A DNA stretch of 64,000 nucleotides from Ceratobasidium sp. AG-K (lineage: Eukaryota; Basidiomycota; Agaricomycetes; Cantharellales; Ceratobasidiaceae). Of the stretch, positions 45,993 through 56,008 are shown one piece after another; the stretch's first letter is position 1, and each line of letters starts with the position of its first letter. The position numbers were made by a program, and so were the translations under genes. The stretch spans positions 4,340,001 through 4,404,000 of the forward strand of contig JAWNGF010000001.1 of the NCBI GenBank assembly GCA_037039685.1. The letters are read 5' to 3'. The notes under the pieces are model-generated. The model did no database searches. It saw nothing but the letters and a program-made list of their open reading frames with translations, and was not told the origin of the DNA.

Positions 45993-47530
45993 CTAACGCC
46001 AGTAGGGAGGACACTGAGCGCCTACCTTGTCCCAAGCGGCATCGAGCGCTTGAATTACTTCGTCTGGCAGAGGCCCTTTGGCGCTATCCGCGCAGTTCTG
46101 TTCAAGTTGGGCCGCGCTGCTTGCACCTACGCATACAAACGGTTGGCAAGTTTGTCAAATTCAGCCAAGGTAGAATGCGGCTTGCCTAGGATGACGCCAT
46201 CCTCGGGTGTCAACACAGAGTGATGCTGGCACCAACGCAACGCAACTTCCGTAAGGCGTAGATCATGAGCGGCCTTGGGACTCTGGTTAGCGGGGCCAAG
46301 AAAAGTGTGGTTCATGAGCTCACAGCGACAGCTTTTAGGCTCTCGAGTGCGTTGAAATAGTTTTCCTTTACGTAGCGAGCACTATAATTTTATGAGGTTT
46401 GTAACCAGTAGGTGTAGTTGATACTCCTTACCGGTACATCTTGCCCATGGAGCTATCGCCGCCAAATCGGCCCTCTGGTGGAGTATCTCCAATGCCGGAT
46501 AGCTTACCGGCAAAGAAACCGCCTACGAAACATATTCAGTTTGAATCCCGGTTATCGACATATTCGGAGTGCCCACCGGCGAGTGGGTTGTATATTACTA
46601 GGCGCAGGCCGAACTTGCGCAGACATGGGACAAGTTCCTGGAACACGTGGGAGTGTATGGCATAATTGTACTTCTCTTTAATATAGAAAAACACCTACCG
46701 GTTCGATGGCGCGAGTGATAGCGTTGTACATGGCTTGATAGATCTTAGGTTGGACGTAGCCTTTGGCTTTGCATATACCGACTATCTCGGCGACCTGCGA
46801 CAGAATCGAATATTAACCGATATGTCCTACGACCCTTCCTCGCAAGCAACTCGCCTCCCATGATGCAAAATTGGACAACCCGAATATTTCACTGGCCCGA
46901 GCTGTTACAGGAAACCCCTAGATTGACCAATTATTACTCACAAGAGGCCCTCTTTGTGTAGCTTATCAACCTCTCCTAGGGTCTGCTCGAAAGGCACGCT
47001 ACGATCTGGAGCATGCAAATAGAGCACTCGCACTTGTTTACGGTTCAGCTTCTGGAGTGATTCTGTGAACTTGGCCCGGAGACGCTCTGGCGAATGCCAC
47101 CCAGGCTCGACTGGGTACACCCTACGGTTAGGAATGAGGACTAGCATTATTGGCAAACAGATAAAACAATATCCTCACTTGGTATCGACGGTCGCGTTTC
47201 TTAGGTTAAGTTGAGAAAGATACTAGACACATGGCGTTGTTAAAGGTGCATATAGACTGCTCATCGCGGATCGCCACTAGGGCTACCTACCTCTTCAGTT
47301 GTACCTTCGGCATACATTCTACAGACGTTTGGCGAGTCAGTTGTATAGAGTTTGTGCATCGTAGGTCGGGCTTACCGAGCAGTATCGATTTCTGTATGTC
47401 CGTGGCCAAAGAATGTATCGAGGATTGACTGACATTCGCCTTGATCCGAGTTGCGAACACCATTCTTTCCAGCCGCCCCGATTGTCATTGTCCCAAATAG
47501 AAGGGGAACCCTGGTCTCTTTGGATGTCAT
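45993..47530 (-). CDS. Aldo-keto reductase, AKR7 (aldehyde reductase) type
   Basis: Starts MTSKETRVPLLFGTMTIGAAGKNG at 47530. Family landmarks: SILDTFFGHGHTEIDTARMYAEGTTEE (Asp and Tyr of the tetrad), ATVDTKVYP (Lys), VRVLYLHAPDRSVPFEQTLGEVDKLHKEG (His), [74 protein letters not shown] and GVILGKPHSTLAEFD; it ends WDKVGAQCPPYWR. The four catalytic residues are all present. This subfamily reduces dialdehydes and succinic semialdehyde with NADPH and is often named after mammalian aflatoxin-aldehyde reductase; here a general carbonyl-detoxifying role is likeliest. About nine short introns. It is divergent from the OTU gene by 211 bp. Confidence 0.88.
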
Positions 47531-47741
47531 ACTGAAAGCTTTGATCTTGCTGCACACGGAATCAGTCGAAGTTGGGGTAACGAGTCCGGGTGCGGATCCA
47601 GGCACCAAGCGCTGCTAAGCGCCGCTAAGCGTCATCGATGTGACGAAACGATCCCACCCCAGGCAAACCTACAACCAACCACGCTATAGATAAACCTACA
47701 CGCTTGAACGTGTATATTTTCCACGAATACCTACTCTAGGC

Positions 47742-48772
47742 ATGGCTCGAAAACGTGACAAGATCAAAAAGGTCTTCTCGCCGCCGCCAGCGGAACCTGC
47801 ACCAACCGACGACCAAGAGGGGCTAGAGGACGACCTGTTTGCTCAACTCGATGCCAGAGACGCTGAAGTCCGAAAGGAGGCTGCCGAGGTTCTCCAAACC
47901 GTTGAAGAGGCCAAGATAGCGGAGCAAACGAAGCAGGATAGCAAGAGTCGATTCCAGGCTAGAGCAGTGAGTCTCAAATTTCTGCCAGTGGAAGTATGCA
48001 GTTTCTAAGACTTGGTTTTACCAGGCACGTAAGCTGAGCAGCGAGCTACAGAATTACCTCAGACCGATGAAGCCGCTAATGCGCGCATGGAACGAGAAAT
48101 CAAGGAGGAGGAGGAAGCTATCACTGAAGAGTGCAAGGCACAAGGATTGACTATGGTCGAGGTGAGTCCCGTAGACAGGATTCATTAATCGAATCTCTCA
48201 CCGTACGTAGATCCCTCCCGATGGCCACTGTCTCTACACGGCCATAGCAGACCAACTCGCTCTACTTGGCCTTATTCCTTCAGCAGCCGTGCACCCTGCT
48301 ACTACCCGCGCTGCAGCAGCCGATTACATGCTTGCACACCCAGACTCGTTTATACCGTTTCTTCCTTCCATTGAGGGCGAAGATGGTGCGGGCGCCGACT
48401 CGGGTGGCTTGCTTTCGCCCCAACAGTTCCAGGTGTATTGCGCTCGTATCCGAGACACCGGAACTTGGGGCGGCGAGCCAGAGATTGTTGCACTGGCCAG
48501 TGCATACAAGGTTCCGATCCATGTGGTGCAGTCCGGTCCACAACGAGTGGTGGTTCACGAACCGATTGGTGGCCAGGTAGTCAAACCAGGCGCGGTGGTC
48601 AAGATTAGTTATCATAGACGTATGTATGGATTAGGAGAGGTGTGTAAGTGCCTTATTATACTGCTCACACGCTCACCGCACGGCTTTCCAGCACTACAAT
48701 TCGTTAAGGCCGAAAACCATAGTCGATCGTATCCCTGGAATGGACCATGTTCGAGCCGCTTTCAAGCCGTAG
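47742..48772 (+). CDS. OTU-domain deubiquitinase, OTUD6-like
   Basis: Starts MARKRDKIKKVFSPPPAEPAP. A charged coiled-coil N-terminus (DAEVRKEAAEVLQTVEEAK, EREIKEEEEAITEECKAQGL) leads to the OTU domain. That domain has IPPDGHCLYTAIADQLALLG with catalytic Asp and Cys, YMLAHPDSFIPFL, QVYCARIRDTGTWGGEPEIVALASAYKVPIHVV and ISYHRRMYGLGEHYNSLRP with the catalytic His of the HYN motif. It ends HVRAAFKP. The order of an N-terminal helical region plus OTU and WGGEPE matches OTUD6B and yeast Otu2, which act on ubiquitin at 40S ribosomes and in translation control. All triad residues are intact. Three introns, the last splitting GE/HYN. Confidence 0.92.
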
Positions 48773-48906
48773 ATAGATACCCACGAGGATTAACACAGAC
48801 TACAAATTATACTAATAGTATTATCCTGAATATATCAAATGCCAAACCATGTCTCACATTGTGAAGAGAAACCCGAGTGGCATCCATTCCAAAGCATCCA
48901 TATACA

Positions 48907-51517
48907 TCAAAACAACAAGTCATCCTGCTGCTTCCCTCCCCGCGAAGGAGTAGTAGGCGTGCTGTCCGATCCAAAAGCACCATCTAGGTTAGCATATGGA
49001 TCATTCCCTGTCCGACGACAAGTTCTGCAAGCCTCTCCCAACCGGCATACGTTCGTCATCGTCTGCATCTGCATCGTCATCATTTCCGTTATCCAACTCG
49101 TCATCATCGCCGGCGCCGATGAGCAATGAGCTTGCGTCCGCACGCGCGTGATTTTCGTCGTATCGGTTGTGCAGCCCAGGCACAGGCGGGAGCGGGTCTG
49201 CCTCGTCGCCAGCATCTGGCGGACGATCCCGGGCAATGGTGGTTTTGGCGAGCGCTGGAGGTAGGGGGAGGTCTTCCAGGCGTGGCACAAGCGCTGCGCG
49301 AGAGGCCTGATTGAGAGCAGGACTGTCTGAGAGCCACTTCCCTTTGGCCGTCCGAATAAAGGTCTATGAGACAAGCATCAGCATCAATGAAATGAAACAA
49401 GACCTGGACTTACCTCTGGATTCTTGTGATAAATAGACCCAAGAGTTCCGGTATGCAGAAGTAATTGATCCAACGCGCCCCGCTCCATTCGGTCCGTATC
49501 CGTTGAGATAGGTGGCTTCTCCGCCAGCACGACTTCCTTGGCTGCGGTTGCATCGGTCGATAACAGTCGCCAGTACATGTACCCTCGGTCCCGAAGGTCG
49601 GGATTATCTACCTCCTCTGTAGCCCATTTCAAGATTTTGGGAACCAGGTCCTTGCCCTTTTCAGGTTTCTTGATGAAGAGCTTGACGACAGCGGTCAAAA
49701 GCGCAAGTTGTACCTATCGAAGCCGCCAAGGATTAGCGCACTAGTAGCACGAACAGATTGCCACGCACTTCGGCCGACTCGGACAAAAAGTTGAGGGTCA
49801 AATCCTCCATGAGTTCCTCGGCATTGTCGATTCGATCTGCATACTGTCCAATAATCCAGACCATGGCCGAACGAGCGTCTGGTTCATCCAACGCGTCGAG
49901 GTTTTCACACAGGGTCGGGATGATACCCTCGTACTTGTTGGGATATCGTCGGAAAATGTCCTTGATCACGACAATAGCCTCTTGTACGACGTAGGTAACC
50001 TTGGTCTCGAGCAGGGACAGCAACGAGTCGATGCACTGGTCCGCCGCAGGAGCAACTTTGATGGCCAGTCGGCCCATGGTTCGTACGGCCTTGCGGACGA
50101 AGTCAATGTCGACCTCGGAAGCATACCTATCACTAGTTGAGTGCCGTGTTCTTGAGGTGCCTGATAAACTCACTCTTGAAGCTCAAGCAAAACAGCCTTG
50201 GCGTTTTCCTCTCTCGCTAGCCGGTACATGATCTCCAGCTTGGCGAGTTTGACGTAAATAGGGTCATTATACTTGCAAAAGAATACTTTGACGTCGTTTT
50301 TCAAGACAGCCGGCCGCCTCTGGATGATCAACAGAATGTTCCGAAGAGCGACGTATTGGACTTCGGGTCCAGCTGATAACAGGGTAACTGGGGCGACTAT
50401 CAGGCCATGTTCGTACAACAACCAAGCGATCGACATACCTAACGGCGGACCCATCTTTTTACACAAATGATTCATCACGTCACGATTGTCCATGTAGTTC
50501 ATTAGATAGAGCAAGATCTTGATTGTGGTCAATACAACCGCAGAGTTCGCGTGTTGCAGTCGTATGGAAACCTTTTCAGCAAGGATTTCCGCGTCTGTTG
50601 TGGTTTGTGGGACAAAGGACAGCAAGCAATCAAGAATGTAGATTTGCCCCCACCTAAGGCATTGTGAGTGGTTTGGATCCTATAAATAGAACTTGTACGT
50701 ACTCGGAGCATTCTCCCAAGGCGGAAATGAGCTTGTTGGCGACTTCAATGCTCAGTTTCAAGGAAATGTCGTCGCTACGTTCGCTGATTTCAGTCAGGGC
50801 AGCCACAGCGTTGGCTACGACCGTTGGGTTCGTGTCTTTGAGCAGATCTCGGAGCATGGCCAGGAAGTTGTGCTTGTCAACAAGCTTAGGATCGTGCGCG
50901 TAGAGTTTGGCCACGCAAATAGCCGCGGTTTTCCGAACATATGGATCTTGATCCTTCAAACAATGTCGTAGTGGGTCAATCAGATTGGTGGTCACGACCG
51001 GAAGGGGGATGTAGGACATTGTTCGAATGGCTAATGCCCGAATAAGAGGGTTTCGGTCTGCGCAGTCCTATTTACGTGTTGGTTGAATGTTATCGGTCGA
51101 TACGCGAGCACATACCTGGAGAAAGTGTTGAACCGCAAAGTTGATCTGATCGGGTTTGCCCTTGCCATAGCTGACGAGGTATAGATAGACCACTGAAAGC
51201 AGTTAGCACGCAGCAAGCACGCGTCTCGCAGCCAGCACGTACTCTTTTTGATCTCCAGCACCTGAATGCTCATACACTGTACCACGTCTGGGAACAGCGC
51301 CGACACTGCCAAACGCTGCGTTGAGCCCCACCGTCAGCTACCCGATTCAACCCAACTCACTATCATTCCCCATGGTTATATTCGCAACAATCTTCTTGAG
51401 AATGACCTTTCGCTTGACAAACTTCTTGTCCTTTGCCTCGGCCTCCTTGAGCTCATTGCGAAACTCTTGGATTTTTCCACGAGCAAAGAATTTGGCATCT
51501 TGTCCACCTGAGGCCAT
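48907..51517 (-). CDS. APL2: AP-1 clathrin adaptor complex beta subunit
   Basis: Starts [43 protein letters not shown]. The adaptin trunk follows: [148 protein letters not shown]. The trunk ends in [20 protein letters not shown] [17 protein letters not shown] hinge ([19 protein letters not shown]) and acidic stretch ([19 protein letters not shown]) are followed, after an intron, by [12 protein letters not shown] and the terminus QQDDLLF. There is no appendage ear, as usual for fungal AP-1 beta. It binds clathrin and dileucine cargo at trans-Golgi and endosomes. AP-2 beta is the main alternative. Ten or so introns. Confidence 0.93.
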
Positions 51518-51648
51518 CCAAAATCAATCCAAGTACCAACAGACCGAACCCAAGGTAGTGATGGCGCGGTGCGAGTTCGCCTGTGTCCGTGGTCTCGGCG
51601 CTTGTTTCATTGAATCGGGCTCCTTTGATCGTCTTCACTCGCTCTGTT

Positions 51649-52912
51649 ATGCCTTCTCGACAGTTTCGACTGGTCGTTCGCGAAAGCTACAGGGCTCGGG
51701 ATAATCTAGACGTACCTGCAATCACGCAACTACTAAAACAACTCAAAGCTGGCTACAAAAATGCTCGCTCGAGCCAAAAGCTTCTATTTGCTGAAATGCA
51801 CATTCTCGAGCGCGTGTATTACAAGGGAAAGAACCAGCACGGCTTGTCTTTATTCTGGAGGAGTGTTGTGTCTGTACGAAGAATGTCTTCACGAATTTAC
51901 GAGATGAACTTGCCGCGCTTGTTGGAGATTTTAGGTGGAGAGTTTCATGACGAGGCATTTGAAGGGTGAGTATCTCTCGGATTACCTTGCCTCACTGGCC
52001 GAGATTAACCACAACCGCGCAGACAAAAGGTATTCAGTGGCGCATGGACTCGATTACCGCCTCCCGAAAACCTAGCTCAGATCCTACACCGACTAATCGA
52101 CATTGGGTCGCTTTTGAAAGCCGTAAGCACGCCTACAAAAATTGCACAACATTCCTAATCAGGACCTTGCAGGCAATCGACGCATTCCACAGAGCCTACA
52201 GGTGCGGATCTACCACTCGTCCTTTCCGTTGAACTAAATTCAACAGTAAAGAGCGTTTTGCCTGGCCTTGCCCAACACTGCATTCCTTCAACTTACCATC
52301 GTCCTAGTGAGCATAGTGTCTAGGACAAGTTCGCTCGCATCGACCTTTTCGGACAACCTGTCGCCGATTTTACCACGCGTATATGCGGTGTTTGAGATAT
52401 TGGAGGTGGGTTTGCATTTCAGAGCTAAAACGTGATTGTATGCCTGACCAGAACGCTCCCAGCCTTCGGAACCGTTGCGCCGACGGCTATCCAAGGCGCT
52501 CAAGAACTTTTCGATCGCCCCAACCCAACCCGATACGGAACATCCCTCAGTTCTGAACATGCTCCCGCCCCCATACCTACCATCAAACGCTATGCACATC
52601 GACCTAGACGAACCTGAAGACCTGGGCTCTTCAATCGCCAGACCCATAACCACCACACTTCCCCTTTCGGTCGAGCCGCCTGCACCTGCGATCGACACAA
52701 CCACACCATCATCACCATCACCTGTCCCCTCGCAACCACCGTCACCAGCCCAGATCTTTCCCGCAGAAGCCGAAGCGCCGGCGGATCAAGCGGTATCTCA
52801 TGCCATGATCGTTCCTCACGACCGTGACGTGCGCGTGGCTGTCGCTACATCAACCAAGGGGAAGAAGAAGCGCAAGAAAGCCCGTGATGAGATTGACGAC
52901 ATATTTGGTTAG
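51649..52912 (+). CDS. NEPRO/Rmp1-like RNase MRP-associated nucleolar protein
   Basis: Starts MPSRQFRLVVRESYRARDN. The N-terminal domain has PAITQLLKQLKAGYKNARSS, LLFAEMHILERVYYKGKNQHGLSLFWRSVVSVRRMSSRIYEMNLPRLLEIL, the characteristic NQH...LFWR..R..R helix pair of the Rmp1/NEPRO family. Further exons (VFSGAWTRLPPPENL, IGSLLKA) lead to a Pro/Ser-rich linker (TTTPSSPSPVPSQPPSPAQ) and the basic terminus KGKKKRKKARDEIDDIFG, seen in several nucleolar RNP proteins. In yeast Rmp1 is the RNase MRP-specific subunit for rRNA processing; NEPRO in animals is linked to RNase MRP. Assignment rests on the first domain; junctions around 52240-52460 are uncertain. It diverges from APL2 by 131 bp. Confidence 0.72.
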
Positions 52913-53179
52913 ACGATTAGACTGTTTCCCCCATCTGTTGTTCACGCAGAAAGTAAAGCAAAGAGATCTCGTCTATTCAGTAACTGGGACCCTCTACACA
53001 CTAGAACAGTAAAAAGTCAAAAACCGTCCGTCTCATGTTACAGCACTAAATGATATGGCTAAGTGGATATCGATATCCTCGACGACGGCATAAAAGAACA
53101 CGAATTAAAATGGAACCTTCAAGGAACTCTCAGAGAAAAGAAAAAACAAGGTCGAACAAAGAAGTAAAGGCATCCAGTC

Positions 53180-54502
53180 TTAGAGCAGGAAGAGCGAGGA
53201 CAAGACCGCGGCGGCTCCGATGAGCGCGGACGATGCGACGATCGAGCCAGCACCGTTCGTGGAGGGGGTCTGGGACGCAGACGCCGAGGTACCAGTGGGG
53301 GTGTTGGAAGGAGCATTGGCAGCGGGGGCACCTACAGGGTTGCTGGGCGTACCAGTCAACAAGTTCTGGACGTCGGCAGGGATGGTGATCGGCTGGCCAT
53401 CAGGACGAGCAGCACCCTCAGAAGCACCACTGTTGGCAGCGTAGAACATGCGGGTATAGAAGATGTTCTCAGCGACCGACTGATGCGCCTCGGTGGGGAT
53501 GTTGGCGACGTCCAAGTTCGAAGCCCAGTTGTATGCGGGGGTGTTCTTGGTCATACCGTCGACAGCAGACTGGATCTTGGCCAGGTCGGGGTTCTGCGAG
53601 GTCCAGGTAGACATCATCGCGCCAACCGAGGAAGCAGCACCAGCAGCGGCGTTGGGCGGGTTGATGATACCAAACATACCCTTCTGGCAGTGGGTAGCGA
53701 CGCCGCAGAAGAAGAACGTGGGCTCAGTGGTGTTGACGACCTGGTCAAAGACGAACGAGGCGTTTTGCTGACCCGAAGCAAAGCTGGACACTTCGGCAGT
53801 ACGGTTGCAGACGGTGAGGGCCGAGGACTTGGTCACGGTGTGCGGGCCAGCTCCCCACATGAAGCGGACAGTATCACCGACCGAGGCGTTGACCGCGAAC
53901 GGAACGTAGCGGAGGACACCCTTGGTAGGGGCGACGATGACGGTGTGGGTCGCACCAGTCGCGGCAGCAGGAGCTTCAGTTGGCGTGGTGGTGCTCGGGG
54001 GAGGAGCAGCGGAAGGCGCGCCAAACTTGGCCTGGCACACTGGAGAATAATTTCAGTCAGATAGAGTTTCAACCAGTCAAATGAGACTTACTCTGGACGC
54101 AGCTGTTCAAGTCGGTTCCCCAGTTGGCGTACCCCGAACCGTACGAAGGCGCAGCAGTCGTATGGGCAGCGGCAGTCGTGGTGGTCTCGTGCGCGGCAGC
54201 AGTGGTAGTGTCGTGCACAGCGGCGGTGGTGGTAGCATGCGCTGCGGCCGTAGTAGAGGTGGTATCATGTACGGCAGCGGGAGTGGTCGTAGCATGTCCC
54301 ATCGCCGCGGTGGTGGTGGCATCGTGCATCGCACTGGAAGTGGCCTGGGCAGGTGCAGGGTCGCTCGAAGGCTCACTAGGATACAGTCAGTTTCAGTCCA
54401 TCAACTGGATCAAGTCACTCACGCATGCATGTCCGGCATGGGGGCGGCAAACACAGCGGTGGAGAGCGCGAGCGCCAAGATGGAAGCGAAGATTCGGACC
54501 AT
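53180..54502 (-). CDS. GPI-anchored type-1 cupredoxin with His-rich repeat region
   Basis: The signal peptide is MVRIFASILALALSTAVFA. About 75 residues follow in which short Ala/Thr units carry a His each (AVHDTT, AAHATTT, AAHETTTT, AAHTTAA; about eight His). A short Cys-containing stretch (WGTDLNSC, MCQAKFG) comes next, then the cupredoxin domain (THTVIVAPTKGVLRYVPFAVNASVGDTVRFMWGAGPHTVT, ASFVFDQVVNTTEPTFFFCGVATHCQKGMFGII). His, Cys, His and Met ligands are all present, so a complete blue-copper site is expected, unlike the cupredoxin at 34.3 kb. A helical region, a Ser/Pro/Thr stalk (TPTGTSASASQTPS) and a hydrophobic end (IVASSALIGAAAVLSSLFLL) predict a GPI anchor. A copper-handling or redox role at the cell surface is inferred. 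Confidence 0.88.
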
Positions 54503-55607
54503 GTTTAACTAGGAGAGAAAGAACGAAGGTTCGTGTTCAAAAGTGCCGAAAAAAGAGTCGAAAGATAACGGCTATGCGCTATGCTGGTCCTCGCAGAGGG
54601 AATGAGTGGATAGAGTGACTAGAAGTGTGTAAACTCTATCAAAGAGTGGCAGTCTACAGCCAGTTAGTGCGAGCTACAAGGCAAGTCAGCCAACTTACCC
54701 CAAGAACGAAAAGTCGAGAGTCAACTCGAGGAAAGAAACGAAAGAGGGGAAAGTGGCCGGAGACAAGGGACAAGGATCGACCGGGGGCGACTTTTATGAG
54801 CACCGATCTGCAGATGCGCAAATTCGGTTGTCATTCGAAAATGTGCTCGTTCCTTGACAACGCCCCCATCCCGTTTTGGGGAGTCCACCAGAAGCGTCGG
54901 TTGCAACCAGTTCCTCGCACGATCCGACCGTCGCCACGCTTCCATGCGTGCGTTCACGATAGCACCAGCATAGAGTACTTTTTGTGCCTCAATAACCTGT
55001 TGGGAACACTTTTTCTTGTATTTTTCTTCAAATACGCGACGTAAACGAGATCATTTGATGTCCTACCAAGTCTCTCGGCAAGGGCGGCAGCATCACGCTT
55101 CTCAACTGTCCAATGTGATCGAAATTCTCTTGTGTTCCTCGCTCCGCCACCGCGTGCATCTTTTGGCGTTTCATCCGACTGCATTCATCCCATCCAAACA
55201 CCCTCGACGCAATCAATTCACTCCACCTATCAAGCCGGTGAGCGTTAAAGGTATGAAATGTCATTTGTGGGGTCAGTCTTATCTTTCCCGTCATACAATA
55301 CCCTCGGCTCTCTCGACGAACGAAACTCCGTGCGGGGTAGCGCTTTCCCGGTTCCGTACAGGCGCCCGCAGCTAGTAAATTTACTGTATACAAACAATTG
55401 ACTGGCTGCCAATAGAAACCAAGTCGTTAGACCTTTCCTTGTTCTAAACTTAAATGACGACAACCACGTTGCGCCAGCCTTTTTCGCCATGACAATACAT
55501 TCACTCAATCTGACGACTCGAACCATTCCTGTCGAGCAAAAAATAACCAAGTGGAAGAAGCACATATCAAATCGCTAAGCGCCGACGAACTTGACTTTTC
55601 CACCACC
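54503..55607. other. Intergenic 1.1 kb, nothing recognised
   Basis: This lies between the divergent cupredoxin and mS37 genes. It contains short random frames on both strands and A/G-rich sequence next to the cupredoxin start. No tRNA, repeat or coding similarity was seen. Confidence 0.4.
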
Positions 55608-55946
55608 ATGAAGATCGACCGTCTGAGGGTGCGGCCGCGAAAAGGCAAGCGTTCATCATTCCGATTCAACGGCTTCAAGTAGACTGAAACGTGGTAAAGC
55701 CGTGGCGAGCACTCCATGCGCCGCTGAACTTGCAACAATGCTCGGTTGCTGGGCGAGCTCGGGCGATATTAAAAGTGCCGGCACGTGTGCAGAGGCTGCT
55801 AAGGTCTTGCACGAGTGCATGCGGACATCTGTGCGTACCTTTCTACTGGAGAGTGATGGTACTCATGATGGCAACAGGCGGGTAAACGCAAAGACCCCAA
55901 ACCGACAATCAATTATCATCTTGCGAGGCTCGCGAAGCGCAAGTAA
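55608..55946 (+). CDS. MRP10: Mitochondrial ribosomal small-subunit protein mS37 (Mrp10)
   Basis: Three exons: MKIDRLRVRPRKGK is joined across a 49-base intron (ACTGA branch) to PVASTPCAAELATMLGCWASSGDIKSAGTCAEAAKVLHECMRTS. After a second intron come AGKRKDPKPTINYHLARLAKRK and a stop at 55946. The twin CX9C-like coiled-helix-coiled-helix fold is evident from C-x8-C and C-x9-C cysteines. INYHLARL at the end is diagnostic of Mrp10/CHCHD1. Imported by the Mia40 disulfide relay, it sits in the mitoribosomal small subunit. About 80 residues, normal length. It is easily missed because each exon is small. Confidence 0.9.
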
Positions 55947-56008
55947 CCTTGCTCTGTTGTCACGCTTTTGTTCGTTGCATGAAATTCTATTATTATCATC
56001 CCGATCAA

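Noticed and set aside
54625..55044. 139-codon plus-strand frame between cupredoxin and mS37
   Set aside because: Composition is random-like, no domain, no splice partners; likely promoter sequence.
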